In this document: positions 29,168 to 38,401 of the stretch, piece after piece
How the letters are laid out: the number at the start of each line of letters is the position of its first letter
How positions within the stretch are numbered: position 1 is the first letter of the stretch
Assembly: GCA_012728235.1 (NCBI GenBank)
Contig: JAAYFL010000028.1
Location: 51,924 to 115,923 of the forward strand
Origin: Synergistaceae bacterium
GTDB taxonomy: Bacteria; Synergistota; Synergistia; Synergistales; Synergistaceae
DNA length: 64,000 bases
Direction: 5' to 3'
The notes under the pieces: generated by a model
Told to the model about the DNA's origin: nothing
The model's input: only the letters and a program-made list of their open reading frames with translations
Databases searched by the model: none
Made by a program: the position numbers and the translations under genes

Positions 29168-29855
29168 ATATTATATCTTGTGTCATAGATACTGACAGCC
29201 GTTTATGCCTTATTATTTTTAATATTGATTCAAGTTTTTCTGCTTCAAAAAAAAGTTTCTTATTTAATAAATCATTTATCCAGCCTTCAATTTCCAAATA
29301 CAATTCCTCATTGTTTTTTTTCTTGGATAACTTAATCCAATGAATAAAATCTTCAGTTGTGCCAGGAAGTCGACTTGTTAAAACTATATCACTTGGGAAG
29401 TCAATATGTATCAGTGTAACTCTGCTTTTTATTGTTGGAATAAAATTGTCCTCTTCTGATACTAACAATATATATCCATGTTTGGGCGGTTCTTCCGTTA
29501 ATTTTAAAAGACTATTAGAGGCCTCTTTTGACAATTTATTTGCTTCCCATATTACGGCTAGTCTGTATTTAGCCTCTATAGGGAACAATGCTAATTCGGA
29601 CCTTAACGTTCTACACTCCTCAATTGAAGGAGGAGAAAAAGTTGTTCCTGCATTTATTAAATCTGGATGTTCAATATCATTTAAGCTTTTGTCATTTGTT
29701 AAAAGAAGTCCTGCAAATTTACGAACAAACAATACCTGCATTGATGATGGAACAATAACAGCCAATGTTTGAGGACACCTATCATTGTTTATAGAATCTG
29801 CAACCATTCGCCACCCTGCAGACTTTTCTAAAGCGAATTCAAAATCATTAATCAA
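29106..29855 (-). CDS. holB: DNA polymerase III delta-prime-like subunit
   Basis: This is the clamp-loader delta prime type protein. The 249-residue product has the AAA+ features KYRLAVIWEANKLSKEASNSLLKLTEEPP and IPTIKSRVTLIHI (the SRC-like sensor, here with valine). It lacks a P-loop and the zinc finger, which is usual for delta prime. It lies between tmk and ricT, the common tmk-holB-ricT order. The start overlaps the tmk end by 8 bases. Confidence 0.88.
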   Translation of the reverse strand: MINDFEFALEKSAGWRMVADSINNDRCPQTLAVIVPSSMQVLFVRKFAGLLLTNDKSLNDIEHPDLINAGTTFSPPSIEECRTLRSELALFPIEAKYRLAVIWEANKLSKEASNSLLKLTEEPPKHGYILLVSEEDNFIPTIKSRVTLIHIDFPSDIVLTSRLPGTTEDFIHWIKLSKKKNNEELYLEIEGWINDLLNKKLFFEAEKLESILKIIRHKRLSVSMTQDIIYGSLKEGVSTEQAFSSLWET

Positions 29856-30468
29856 TAAAATACCCTCTTTGATTTAACGAATATATTACTTTTTTAAATA
29901 TAGCATCACTATTGCCCAAAGACGCGTCTATCGTTATCCATCTAGAAAAATCACTTTTTGCCAAAGAGACGTATCCTTCTCTTACCCTCTTCATGAACTC
30001 TTCTCCCTCAGACTCAAAAGCGTCGAGCTGTCCTCTGTTTGAGACTCTCTGTTCACTTATATCTGGATTAAGATCGAGAAATAGGGTTATATCAGGAACT
30101 GGGAAACCCGATTCAACGGCCAATGAATTCAATACTTTTAGCGGAAGTCCTCTTCCCCAAACTTGATAAGCTAAAGTTGAATCATGGTATCGTTCACAAA
30201 TAACTATCGTATTTTTATCGAGAGCGGGCTGAATTATTTTTGCTATATGTTCACATCTATCTAACATAAAAAGATAAGCCTCGCTCCAAGGATGTTGTAA
30301 AGCGCCACAAATAACCATTTCTCGAAGAATGCTACCATTATCCCATCCTCCGGGTTCATAAGTTAATAAGATCTCTTTATTTGAGTATTTTTCTTTAAGC
30401 CAATCCGAAAGGAGCTTAGCTTGAGTTGTTTTGCCTGAGCCATCAATACCTTCAAGTGTTATAAACAA
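29848..30468 (-). CDS. tmk: Thymidylate kinase
   Basis: Tmk phosphorylates dTMP to dTDP. The 206-residue product has the P-loop FITLEGIDGSGKTTQAK, the DR(Y/H)-type motif ICERYHDSTLAYQ and the LID region SNRGQLDAFESEG. It is the first gene of the unit that runs to glpX, downstream of the terminator and tRNA-Sec. Confidence 0.96.
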   Translation of the reverse strand: MFITLEGIDGSGKTTQAKLLSDWLKEKYSNKEILLTYEPGGWDNGSILREMVICGALQHPWSEAYLFMLDRCEHIAKIIQPALDKNTIVICERYHDSTLAYQVWGRGLPLKVLNSLAVESGFPVPDITLFLDLNPDISEQRVSNRGQLDAFESEGEEFMKRVREGYVSLAKSDFSRWITIDASLGNSDAIFKKVIYSLNQRGYFID

Positions 30469-30554
30469 AATATCACTTCCTTACAGGCTACAATAATAAC
30501 ACATTTTAGGTTTTTAAATATTAGTGTAAATCTAATTGTAATGTGATATATCAT

Positions 30555-30586
30555 AAAAAAAGTGTTATGACTTTCTGTCATAACAC
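30555..30586 (-). terminator. Rho-independent terminator downstream of tRNA-Sec
   Basis: A perfect 10-base stem GTGTTATGAC/GTCATAACAC (30562-30571 and 30577-30586) with a 5-base loop is followed on the minus strand by seven T (complement of 30555-30561). It ends transcripts that come from the nucleoside phosphorylase genes and tRNA-Sec, before tmk. Confidence 0.88.
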
Positions 30587-30640
30587 AACAATTGTGGCCG
30601 AATTACATATAATTAAAAACTCTTGAGTTTTTAATTTTTA

Positions 30641-30737
30641 TGGCGGAGGCGTGTGCGAATCGAACACACCGAGACTGGAATTACCAACCCCCATCGGATT
30701 TGAAGTCCGTGTCCAGCACCAGCTGAAACTCGCCTCC
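30641..30737 (-). tRNA. selC: tRNA-Sec (anticodon TCA)
   Basis: The 97-base minus-strand RNA, including encoded GCCA, has all hallmarks of selenocysteine tRNA. The acceptor stem starts GGAGGCG and pairs with CGCCTCC. The anticodon loop CTTCAAA carries TCA (complement of 30701-30703), which reads UGA. A long variable arm (GGGGTTGG pairing with TCCAGTCTC through several wobbles) and the T arm GTGTGTTCGATTCGCACAC follow. It lies 70 bases after the pyrimidine nucleoside phosphorylase gene. selA, selB and selD are not in this window. Confidence 0.95.
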
Positions 30738-30807
30738 ATAAATTGATTCTACGATTTTTATCAATCTGGATAGAAGGATAACAGATTAAAGAAAGAAAAA
30801 CAACAGT

Positions 30808-32118
30808 CTATGAGATACAATCTGCTATTAAGATAAAATCTGATGTTTTTGGGGATATTTCGAAGCATGAGGGCAAATAAGGCATAACACTTTTTATTTG
30901 TTTTTCATTATTGTAATACACTTCAAGAACCGTATCGTTTTTGAAAATTGGGCAGCCAATTTTACGCATGAGCCTAATAGCTACTGATGAATCTATAGAA
31001 TCTTCTTTCTTCATGCGTCCTCCACCAAGAGATCTAAGTGCTTCGCCTATGAGTTGAGCATCTAGTTTTGAAATAAACCCATCTCTATTGGACTTAATTT
31101 CATGTTTATATTTGGTTAGCGGAAAAATTGAATTCGGATTGGTGACTATACTTGCATCACCTCCCTGAGCCTTGATAAGATCTCTAAACTTTAGTAAAGC
31201 TTTTCCATTATTTAATGCTTCTTCACATAAACTATAGCCTTCAGTAACGGTTTCACATACATCTGCTATTTTAAGCATATTCGCTCCAAGAGCAAGGCAT
31301 ATTTCTTTCGTATCTTTTGGTCCTTCTCCACTAAGGACTTTAATTGCCTCATAGATTTCGGCAGAATTACCAACAAACTCACCTAAAGGTTGATTCATAT
31401 TGGTAATTAGTGCGGTACATTTTTTCCCCATTTTTTGAGATGTAGCTACTAAGTTTTTGGCTAGTTTTTGTGCATCTTTTTTGTTTTGCATAAAAGCTCC
31501 AGATCCAAATTTTACATCAAAGACAAACCCCATGGCACCTCCCGCTATTTTTTTACTAATTATACTACTAGTTATTAGAGGTATAGATGGTACCGTTCCA
31601 GTGACATCTCGTAATTTATAGAGTATCCCTTCAGCCGGAGCTAATGTCGTTGAGTGTCCTGATATAGCACAACCAAGTTCTTCGACTTGACGTTTAAAGT
31701 CTTTCTGAGAAAGGTTCAGTTTCATATTGGTAATAGATTCCAATTTATCAACAGTCCCGCCAGTATAACCAAGACCAGAGCCACTTAATTTAGAAACCTT
31801 TCCCCCACAAGAGGCTACAAGTGGTACTAAAATAAGGGAAGTTTTATCTCCAACACCACCGGTACTGTGTTTATCGACTATTTTAATATCATCTGAGTAT
31901 TTAAATACTTCGCCAGAAAAAGCAAGTGCTTCTGTTAAAAAAATTGTTTCATCTTCCGTTAAACCATTTAAATATACTGCCATTAACCATGCCGAAAGTT
32001 GATAATCAGCAAACTCGGCACTCATGATTGATTTTACGAGATACTCTATCTCTGCTCTTGTATGAGTTCCTCCATCACGTTTTTTTTCTATAATTTTAAT
32101 AGGATTAATAATCATCAT
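30808..32118 (-). CDS. Thymidine / pyrimidine-nucleoside phosphorylase
   Basis: This enzyme splits thymidine (and possibly uridine) with phosphate to base and sugar-1-phosphate. The 436-residue product has the signature KLSGSGLGYTGGTVDKLES, the phosphate-binding KHSTGGVGDKTSL and the motif ITSSIISKKIAGGA. Motifs do not separate strict thymidine phosphorylase (DeoA) from pyrimidine-nucleoside phosphorylase (Pdp), so no symbol is given. The ATG overlaps the stop of the purine phosphorylase gene (ATGA), making a nucleoside-salvage pair. Confidence 0.92.
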   Translation of the reverse strand: MMIINPIKIIEKKRDGGTHTRAEIEYLVKSIMSAEFADYQLSAWLMAVYLNGLTEDETIFLTEALAFSGEVFKYSDDIKIVDKHSTGGVGDKTSLILVPLVASCGGKVSKLSGSGLGYTGGTVDKLESITNMKLNLSQKDFKRQVEELGCAISGHSTTLAPAEGILYKLRDVTGTVPSIPLITSSIISKKIAGGAMGFVFDVKFGSGAFMQNKKDAQKLAKNLVATSQKMGKKCTALITNMNQPLGEFVGNSAEIYEAIKVLSGEGPKDTKEICLALGANMLKIADVCETVTEGYSLCEEALNNGKALLKFRDLIKAQGGDASIVTNPNSIFPLTKYKHEIKSNRDGFISKLDAQLIGEALRSLGGGRMKKEDSIDSSVAIRLMRKIGCPIFKNDTVLEVYYNNEKQIKSVMPYLPSCFEISPKTSDFILIADCIS

Positions 32119-32939
32119 AAAACAAGTTCTTTGAGTAATGCAGATATGATAGTATTTAAAGAATATGAAGTTTCTTTCATATTATCCATTACTTCTTGAT
32201 GAGTTAATTTTTCTCCTGTTATTCCAGCTGCTGCATTGGAGACACATGATAAACCACAAACGCGTATTCCCATATGATTAGCAATAATCACTTCTGGCAC
32301 AGTAGACATTCCAACAATATCGGCTCCTAGTAAACGAGCCATATTTATTTCGGCAGGAGTTTCAAAGGATGGCCCTGAGAATGCCATATAAGTACCTGTT
32401 TTTAATTCATTTTTTTTCTTTTTAGCTATGTTTTTTAAAATTTCTAATAATTTTTTATCATATGGATGAGTCATATCTGGGAAGCGTGTGCCAAATTCAT
32501 CAAGATTCTTCCCGATCAGAGGATTTGTCCCCATAAAATTAATGTGGTCTTGAATAGCAACAATATCGCCCGGTTTCAAGTCGGGACTTATACCACCGGA
32601 AGCATTGGTAAGGACCAGTACCTTAATTCCAAGCACCCCTAGAACTCTAATAGGAAAGGTAACTTCTTCCATGTTATACCCCTCATAATAATGTACTCGA
32701 CCTTGCATTACAACAACATTATGTCCTTGTAACATTCCAAAAATGAGACGCCCATTATGTCCAGAAACAGTTGAAAGGGGCCAATTCGGGATATCAGAAT
32801 AAGACATGGTTTGTTTATTTTCTATATTATCAGCTAAAGCACCAAGACCAGAACCCAAAACTATACAAATTTGGGGAGGTTTTACAATCTTATTTTTTAA
32901 ATATTCAGAAGTTTTAAATATTTTATCGTACACAAGCAT
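32115..32939 (-). CDS. Purine-nucleoside phosphorylase, trimeric (PNP) type
   Basis: The 274-residue product is a class I PNP-type enzyme with IVLGSGLGALADNI, the phosphate site VSGHNGRLIFG, QGRVHYYEGY, and VLTNASGGISPDLKPGDI. It releases purines from inosine or guanosine. Relatives include MTA and methylthioinosine phosphorylases, so the substrate needs testing. See the finding about the SAH/MTA genes. It overlaps the pyrimidine phosphorylase gene and follows xerD. Confidence 0.92.
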   Translation of the reverse strand: MLVYDKIFKTSEYLKNKIVKPPQICIVLGSGLGALADNIENKQTMSYSDIPNWPLSTVSGHNGRLIFGMLQGHNVVVMQGRVHYYEGYNMEEVTFPIRVLGVLGIKVLVLTNASGGISPDLKPGDIVAIQDHINFMGTNPLIGKNLDEFGTRFPDMTHPYDKKLLEILKNIAKKKKNELKTGTYMAFSGPSFETPAEINMARLLGADIVGMSTVPEVIIANHMGIRVCGLSCVSNAAAGITGEKLTHQEVMDNMKETSYSLNTIISALLKELVL

Positions 32940-32988
32940 TATTTGTCCTCCATTTTCGAAAATAAGCCATAAGATAGATAGTTATAAA

Positions 32989-33897
32989 CTACGATCTTGG
33001 GTGATATTTATCATAGAAGTCGTGAATCTCAGTATCTAAGTGAGTATATTTCTCCGTGGTTAATATTGATGTATGTCCTAATATTTCTTGCAAAGTTCTT
33101 TGGTTCATGCCATTTCTTAGCAAATGGGTCGCAAAGGTATGTCTCAAAATGTGAGGATAAAGTCGAGAAGAAGAAATATTGGCTGCTTTGCCTCTTTTTT
33201 GGAGGATATGCCATAAAAATTCTCTGCGCATTTGTTTTCCTGTACGTGAAAGAAACAGCCATTCTAATTCTAATTTGTTCAAAGAAGGTCGTACCTCTTT
33301 TATATATCTCTCAGTAACCTTTCTCACCCCACCAACATATGGAACGGCCCTCTCTTTATCTCCTTTACCTCTGGTATATATAAGTCCATTGTGGTCATCT
33401 ATATCTCTTAATTTTATATTGCATAACTCTGAAGCTCTAAGACCAACTCCATAAGCCAATTCAATAACGGCCCTATCTCTTGCTCCTAATAAAGTTCCAT
33501 CTTCACAGACGTTTATTATTCTTTGTATTTCACCCTCAGTCATAATTTGAGGTATTGCAACACTTCTCTTTGGCAAAGGATCCAAAAGTGGCTGTATCTC
33601 TGAATATCCATCATATGCAAGAAACCGACTAAAAGAACTTAAAACGGCAGCATTCCTTTGTACGGTGTTTCTACTTTTGCCAGTTATAGATTGTTCAGTT
33701 AAAAAACGAGAAATACTGTCTCCGGTAAGATTAAGGGGAGGAATTTCATTTTTCTTACAATAGCAATACCACGCTTTTAGGTCCGAGGAATACGCTTTTA
33801 ACGTGTTTTGTGAAGAAGCTCTCTCCAAAAGCATATAATCTTCAAATCTACTTAGTATAAGTAAAAATTTTTTATCTTTTTCTTGAGGTCGTGACAT
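32989..33897 (-). CDS. xerD: Tyrosine recombinase XerD-like
   Basis: The 302-residue product is a XerC/D tyrosine recombinase that resolves chromosome dimers at dif. It has a SAM-like core-binding N-terminal domain (LLERASSQNTLKAYSSDL). The catalytic residues follow: Arg in GVGLRASELC, His-Arg in HILRHTFATHLLRNG, and Tyr in TTEKYTHL. The ATG at 33897 follows AAGGAG by 5 bases, better than the frame start at 33918. It lies in a housekeeping row, not near phage genes, so it is the cellular recombinase. XerC versus XerD cannot be told with certainty. Confidence 0.9.
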   Translation of the reverse strand: MSRPQEKDKKFLLILSRFEDYMLLERASSQNTLKAYSSDLKAWYCYCKKNEIPPLNLTGDSISRFLTEQSITGKSRNTVQRNAAVLSSFSRFLAYDGYSEIQPLLDPLPKRSVAIPQIMTEGEIQRIINVCEDGTLLGARDRAVIELAYGVGLRASELCNIKLRDIDDHNGLIYTRGKGDKERAVPYVGGVRKVTERYIKEVRPSLNKLELEWLFLSRTGKQMRREFLWHILQKRGKAANISSSRLYPHILRHTFATHLLRNGMNQRTLQEILGHTSILTTEKYTHLDTEIHDFYDKYHPRS

Positions 33898-33898
33898 G

Positions 33899-34444
33899 TT
33901 ATCTCCTTTTTTGAACATACCAATAACAAGCCAATATTGTTTTAGCGTCTTTTATGCTTCCCATTTTGATTTTTTCTAAAACATCATGAATTGAGTACCA
34001 AAAAACAGAGATGTTTTCTGCATCATCTTTATTTTGTGAAATGGTAGCCTTATAGTCTGAAACGTAATATAAATGGATTAATTCTGTAGAGAACCCAGGT
34101 GACGTATAAAAAGATAAAACCTTTTCAATATTAATTGCTTTTATACCAGTTTCTTCAAAAAGCTCTCTCTTCGCAGCTTCTAAAGGAGACTCCCCTTCAT
34201 CTACTAATCCGGCTGGAATTTCTAGTGTTTTTGCATTTATTGCATGTCTATATTGGGAGACGAGACAGATTTGATTTTTTGGGTTCAAAACAACAACTGC
34301 CACAGCAGGAGAATGTTCTGCAATTTCTCTTACAATATTTTTTTTAAGTGTTGTTCGGATTTTATCGATACGTAAATTTAGTACTTTACCTTTATAAAGA
34401 TAGTCTGAAGAAATTAAGTCTATATTTTTATTATCATACTGCAT
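33899..34444 (-). CDS. Nudix hydrolase, ADP-ribose pyrophosphatase type
   Basis: The 181-residue product carries a complete Nudix box, GLVDEGESPLEAAKRELFEE followed by TGI. The preceding residues AEHSPAVAVVVLNPKNQICLVSQYRHAI and the region YTSPGFSTELIHLYY are typical of the ADP-ribose pyrophosphatase (NudF/YqkG) group, which clears ADP-ribose. It precedes xerD with one base between the stop and the next start. Confidence 0.9.
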   Translation of the reverse strand: MQYDNKNIDLISSDYLYKGKVLNLRIDKIRTTLKKNIVREIAEHSPAVAVVVLNPKNQICLVSQYRHAINAKTLEIPAGLVDEGESPLEAAKRELFEETGIKAINIEKVLSFYTSPGFSTELIHLYYVSDYKATISQNKDDAENISVFWYSIHDVLEKIKMGSIKDAKTILACYWYVQKRR

Positions 34445-34464
34445 TTTCTTCGCTCCTAATAATG

Positions 34465-35388
34465 CTAATTAAATTTATCTCCTATTTGCATTCTACTGCC
34501 TCTAACCCATTCACTTGCTTTTTGCTCTCTTTTACCTTCCTGTTGCACCGTAATTAATTTTAATGCATCTTCTAAACACGCCACTATAGGCATACCACTT
34601 TCAAAACCAATTATTGAAGAAGAAGGACCACTTTTTTTTACAATTTCTGCTTCTTTAATAGCCAGTCTTTTACCATCTATAAAACAAAATGTTCCTGGAA
34701 AATGCTTAAATGCTCTAATTTTATTGTATAAAAAAGATGCTTTTTCATCCCAAGATAGTATTCCTTCACTTTTTTTAATTTTTGGTGCAAAAGATATATC
34801 ATTTTCAGATTGCTCTGTAAAAATCCAGTGCTCAGGTGTTATTTTTATTATATGTTCAATTAATGCATGAGAACCTAATAATGAACTCTTTTTTAATAAT
34901 GAGTAATAATCATCTTTTATGGATATTTCCATTTCTTTTTGTACTAGAATTGGCCCAGTATCCATACCTTCATCAAGTTTAAATACTGTAACAGCTGTGG
35001 TTTTTAGGCCATCTACAATTGCACGCTGAAGCGGAGAGGATCCTCTATAAGAGGGCAATTTTGATGGGTGTATATTTAAACAACCAAATTTTGGTAATGA
35101 TAGCAAGGGTTCTTTTATCATTTGCCCAAAATCAATAACTAAAATAACATCAGGACTATTCTCATCTATCCAGTTAATGAGTTTATTATCTTCTGATATT
35201 ACGTTGGTTGTTTTAAATGGTATATCAAGTTTTTCTGCCGTTTTTTGTACAGGAGTAACACAAAGTTTTAGACTTCTCCCAGCTTTCTGTGGTGTGTTGG
35301 TTATCACCCACTGCGGTTTAATGTATTGTGTTATGTGTTTTAGACATTCAGCAGCGAAAAAACCTGACCCACAAAATCCCAATTTCAT
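34465..35388 (-). CDS. fmt: Methionyl-tRNA formyltransferase
   Basis: Fmt formylates initiator Met-tRNA. The 307-residue product has the N-terminal formyltransferase fold with LNIHPSKLPSYRGSSPLQRA (the SLLP-type motif is HPSKLPSYRG), LDEGMDTGPILV and a C-terminal tRNA-binding domain. The phenylalanine-rich N-terminus MKLGFCGSGFFAAECL replaces the more common VFMGTP motif. It lies 2 bases behind def, the usual def-fmt pair. Confidence 0.95.
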   Translation of the reverse strand: MKLGFCGSGFFAAECLKHITQYIKPQWVITNTPQKAGRSLKLCVTPVQKTAEKLDIPFKTTNVISEDNKLINWIDENSPDVILVIDFGQMIKEPLLSLPKFGCLNIHPSKLPSYRGSSPLQRAIVDGLKTTAVTVFKLDEGMDTGPILVQKEMEISIKDDYYSLLKKSSLLGSHALIEHIIKITPEHWIFTEQSENDISFAPKIKKSEGILSWDEKASFLYNKIRAFKHFPGTFCFIDGKRLAIKEAEIVKKSGPSSSIIGFESGMPIVACLEDALKLITVQQEGKREQKASEWVRGSRMQIGDKFN

Positions 35389-35390
35389 TG

Positions 35391-35885
35391 CTACAATTCT
35401 TTCTGTATGTTTTTTGCTATTCTTTTTTTTATAAACTGTCGTTTAAGAGGAGAAACTCTGTCAATCAGTAACCTTCCAGAAAGGTGGTCAAGTTCATGAG
35501 AGAAAACACAGGCTAAAAAACCTTCAATCTCTTGTGTATGGACAAAAGCATTTTCATCTTGATAGCGTATTTTTATTTTTTCAGGAGAATTTACCTCTGT
35601 GTATATACCTGGGAAACTAAGGCATCCCTCTTCGTAAGTACACATACCTTTTTTCTCAAGTATTATTGGATTTATAAGCGTATATTTTTGTCCTTCATAA
35701 TCAATAACAGCTATCATTTTAGTAATACCTATCTGTGGTCCTGCTAATCCTATACCTTCATTAGCATACATCGTATCCCACATATCAGCTAAATCTGACT
35801 TTAATTCTTCATCAAACTTCTCAACAATTTCGTTCTTTTCCCTTAATATCTTATTTGGATATGTCAGTATTTTTTTTATAGACAT
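35391..35885 (-). CDS. def: Peptide deformylase
   Basis: Def removes the formyl group from nascent proteins. The 164-residue product has all three motifs: GLAGPQIG, EEGCLSFPG with the metal cysteine, and HELDHLSG with the metal histidines and catalytic glutamate. The length is normal for the short (type I) class. It is separated from rpsA by about 120 bases that contain a probable terminator. Confidence 0.97.
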   Translation of the reverse strand: MSIKKILTYPNKILREKNEIVEKFDEELKSDLADMWDTMYANEGIGLAGPQIGITKMIAVIDYEGQKYTLINPIILEKKGMCTYEEGCLSFPGIYTEVNSPEKIKIRYQDENAFVHTQEIEGFLACVFSHELDHLSGRLLIDRVSPLKRQFIKKRIAKNIQKEL

Positions 35886-35948
35886 TTTTTCACCTCACAT
35901 AATATTTTACGTTAAAATAAATATTATCTATATACATAATTGTAACAG

Positions 35949-35980
35949 AAAACCCCCATCTCCATACTGGATGTGGGGGT
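35949..35980 (-). terminator. Probable terminator after rpsA
   Basis: The arms ACCCCCA (35952-35958) and TGGGGGT (35974-35980), with an inner TCCA/TGGA pair, form a GC-rich hairpin. On the minus strand it is followed by only four T, so termination may be partial and allow some read-through into def. Confidence 0.6.
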
Positions 35981-36007
35981 AAAGTTTATTACATATTTTT
36001 GGTATTC

Positions 36008-37537
36008 TTATTCTGGTTGTTTTAATAACTCACCAATAGTAACATTGACTTCTTCTTGTGGGAGATTATTATTGGTAAGTTTATTTTTGTTTGTTACAGA
36101 ACGTCGTCCTCTTGTAGTATTAACCTGAGTTTTTTTAGCAGCTACCTCCTGAGAACTTTTCTTGGTTTCATTTAAAGAAACAGGAAGTAAAGTAAGACGA
36201 ATACGACGTTCCGAAGGATTAATATCTATTATTCTAGCAGAGATTTCTTGTCCTTCGGTGAGAACATCTTGAGGATGCTTAATTTTTTCTTGGGAAATTT
36301 GAGAGATATGTATTAAACCTTCTAATCCCTCTTCTAATTCCACAAAGGCAGCAAAATCGGCGAGTCTAGCTACTTTTACTAAAACATCTTTGCCTTTTTG
36401 ATATTTAGTTTCGATATTTTTCCATGGATCATTAAGCTGTTTATATCCAAGGCTTATACGGTTACGTTCCGTATCCGTTTCTAAAATACATACTTCTATC
36501 TCTTGTCCTTTTTTTAGTATTTCTTTAGGGTGTTTGATTCTAGTCCAGCTTAAGTTTCCAATATGGATAAGACCTTCTATGCCTGGTTCAATTTCCACAA
36601 AAGCACCAAAATCTGTTAGGTTAGTGACTGTCCCTTTGGCTGTTTTACCTTCTGTCCAACGCTCTGAAACTGTACTCCATGGATCTGTTGTAGTTTGTTT
36701 TATGCTTAAAGAGATTCTATTTTTCTCTTTATCAATTCCTATTACTTTAACTTTAACATTTTCTCCTTTAGACACGATTTCTTTTGGTTTTATATTGCGT
36801 TGCCAAGACAATTCACTTAAATGGACAAGCCCTTCCATTGCACCAAGGTTTACAAAAACACCGAATGAAGTAATGCTGCTTACATCTCCTTCTAAAACAT
36901 CACCGACAGCTACCTGCTCATAAAATGAGTTGCGTATTTCTGCCATTTCTTCTTCAACAATCGTACGACGGGAAAATACAAGACGACGTTTACGGCGGTC
37001 TTTTTCAATAAGTTTTGCAGAAAACTCCTGTCCAATTAGTTTACCCGGATTTACTCCGCGACCTTCTTCTGCTAGGTGAGAAATGGGAATAAATCCTTCA
37101 ATACCATAACTATTTACAATTAGTCCACCCTTTACTTTTCGTAACCCGGTGACTTTCAGTAAATCATTTTGAGTAGCTTCTAATTCAAGTTTATCCCAGC
37201 GTACATCAAATTCAGAACGCCACCTGCTAAGAGTTAGTTGAGCCTCTTCACCCTGCGAGATATTCGTTATCTGAACTCTTACCTTCGTTCCGTTCTGTGG
37301 CTCTTGAATGTCTTCAACAAGAACTCTATGTGTCCATTCTTTACGTGCAAGAAGCCCCTCGCATTTATAACCTACATCTACCAACCAGCCATCTTCACGT
37401 GTGTCAACTATAGTACCATCTACAACTTTTCCACGGTGAAAATCTCCCATAACGTCGTACTGCTGCATTATTTCTTCCATCGTTTCTTCTTTTACCGGTG
37501 TTTCTGCACCTTCTCTGTTAAGAAGCTCGTCAACCAT
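36008..37537 (-). CDS. rpsA: 30S ribosomal protein S1, five S1 domains
   Basis: S1-type proteins bind mRNA and help initiation. The product (509 residues from the ATG at 37537, which is 9 bases after AGGAGG) has five S1 repeats. They begin at FHRGKVVDGT, the region around LLKVTGLRKVKGG, VGDVLEGDVSS, EGKTAKGTVTN and KGKDVLVKVAR. Repeats 3-5 are the most alike, and a basic tail follows. A longer frame from 37597 overlaps ispH and ignores the ribosome-binding site. The ispH-rpsA order is common, and some clostridia fuse the two. Confidence 0.94.
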   Translation of the reverse strand: MVDELLNREGAETPVKEETMEEIMQQYDVMGDFHRGKVVDGTIVDTREDGWLVDVGYKCEGLLARKEWTHRVLVEDIQEPQNGTKVRVQITNISQGEEAQLTLSRWRSEFDVRWDKLELEATQNDLLKVTGLRKVKGGLIVNSYGIEGFIPISHLAEEGRGVNPGKLIGQEFSAKLIEKDRRKRRLVFSRRTIVEEEMAEIRNSFYEQVAVGDVLEGDVSSITSFGVFVNLGAMEGLVHLSELSWQRNIKPKEIVSKGENVKVKVIGIDKEKNRISLSIKQTTTDPWSTVSERWTEGKTAKGTVTNLTDFGAFVEIEPGIEGLIHIGNLSWTRIKHPKEILKKGQEIEVCILETDTERNRISLGYKQLNDPWKNIETKYQKGKDVLVKVARLADFAAFVELEEGLEGLIHISQISQEKIKHPQDVLTEGQEISARIIDINPSERRIRLTLLPVSLNETKKSSQEVAAKKTQVNTTRGRRSVTNKNKLTNNNLPQEEVNVTIGELLKQPE

Positions 37538-37554
37538 ACCCAACATCCTCCTGC

Positions 37555-38388
37555 TTACATCTTGTTTAATTTTTGTATCAATTCTTTTATCAGCCAATCA
37601 GGCGTACTGCCGCCGGCTGCAATGCCAATGCTTTCCTTTTTTAGCAACCACTCCTTATCAAGCTCACCCGCATGTTCTATCCATTTTGTTGGTACTCCCG
37701 CATCATCTGTAATTTCCACAAGTTTACGGGTGTTAGCACTGTCACGGCCACCAAGAACGAGCATTCCGTCTACTTTTGAAGCTAAACGGGAAACTGATTC
37801 TTGACGTTCTAGCGTTGCTTTACAAATTGTATTATATACCTTTATTTCAGGAGATATAGAAATAAAGGATGCAACCAGAGAAACAAAAGAGGATACTCTT
37901 TGAGTAGTTTGACTCAATATTCCACATTTTTTCCCAGTTAAATACTTGGGTATCTTATCAGAATCAGAAATTACAATAGCTTTACCTTCTACATAGCCAA
38001 CTATTGCTTTAACTTCTGGGTGATCAGCATCACCTAATATTACCACTATATATCCTTCCTTGGAAAGAGTTCTTGCTCTTTCTTGAGCAGTTTTTACAAA
38101 CGGGCATGTTCCATCTACTAAAAATGAACTACGTTGTTTAATTGTGTTATAAATTTCAGGTGTCACACCATGAGCACGAATAAAGGCAACAGCACCATAT
38201 GGTATGTCTTTAGGATCGTTCACAACTATTAATCCAAGTTTATTTAAGCGTTTAATTTCCTGTTCATTATGAATAGGACTACCTAAAGAATATACTCTAT
38301 CTGTTTTATTGAGTTCATCTTCTAGTGTTGAAATCGCTCTTTTAACTCCAAAGCAAAGCCCAGTGGGATTTGCAATATAAATTTTCAT
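37555..38388 (-). CDS. ispH: 4-hydroxy-3-methylbut-2-enyl diphosphate reductase
   Basis: IspH is the [4Fe-4S] enzyme that makes IPP and DMAPP in the last step of the MEP pathway. The 277-residue product has the three cluster cysteines, in PTGLCFGVKRAI, DGTCPFVKTAQ and NTICKATLERQ, and the substrate motifs HNEQE, GDADHPE and GGRDSANTRKL. With ispDF and ispA it shows that the organism uses the MEP route. Confidence 0.97.
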   Translation of the reverse strand: MKIYIANPTGLCFGVKRAISTLEDELNKTDRVYSLGSPIHNEQEIKRLNKLGLIVVNDPKDIPYGAVAFIRAHGVTPEIYNTIKQRSSFLVDGTCPFVKTAQERARTLSKEGYIVVILGDADHPEVKAIVGYVEGKAIVISDSDKIPKYLTGKKCGILSQTTQRVSSFVSLVASFISISPEIKVYNTICKATLERQESVSRLASKVDGMLVLGGRDSANTRKLVEITDDAGVPTKWIEHAGELDKEWLLKKESIGIAAGGSTPDWLIKELIQKLNKM

Positions 38389-38401
38389 AATTTAATAATC
38401 C

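Noticed and set aside
32989..33897. XerD-like recombinase as the integrase of a mobile element
   Set aside because: It is flanked by housekeeping genes with tight spacing, and no att repeat or phage gene is present; the tRNA-Sec 2 kb away shows no duplicated 3' end that I can see.
37480..37597. Apparent overlap of rpsA with ispH
   Set aside because: The AGGAGG site and ATG at 37537 give a non-overlapping start; the longer frame is only an open extension.
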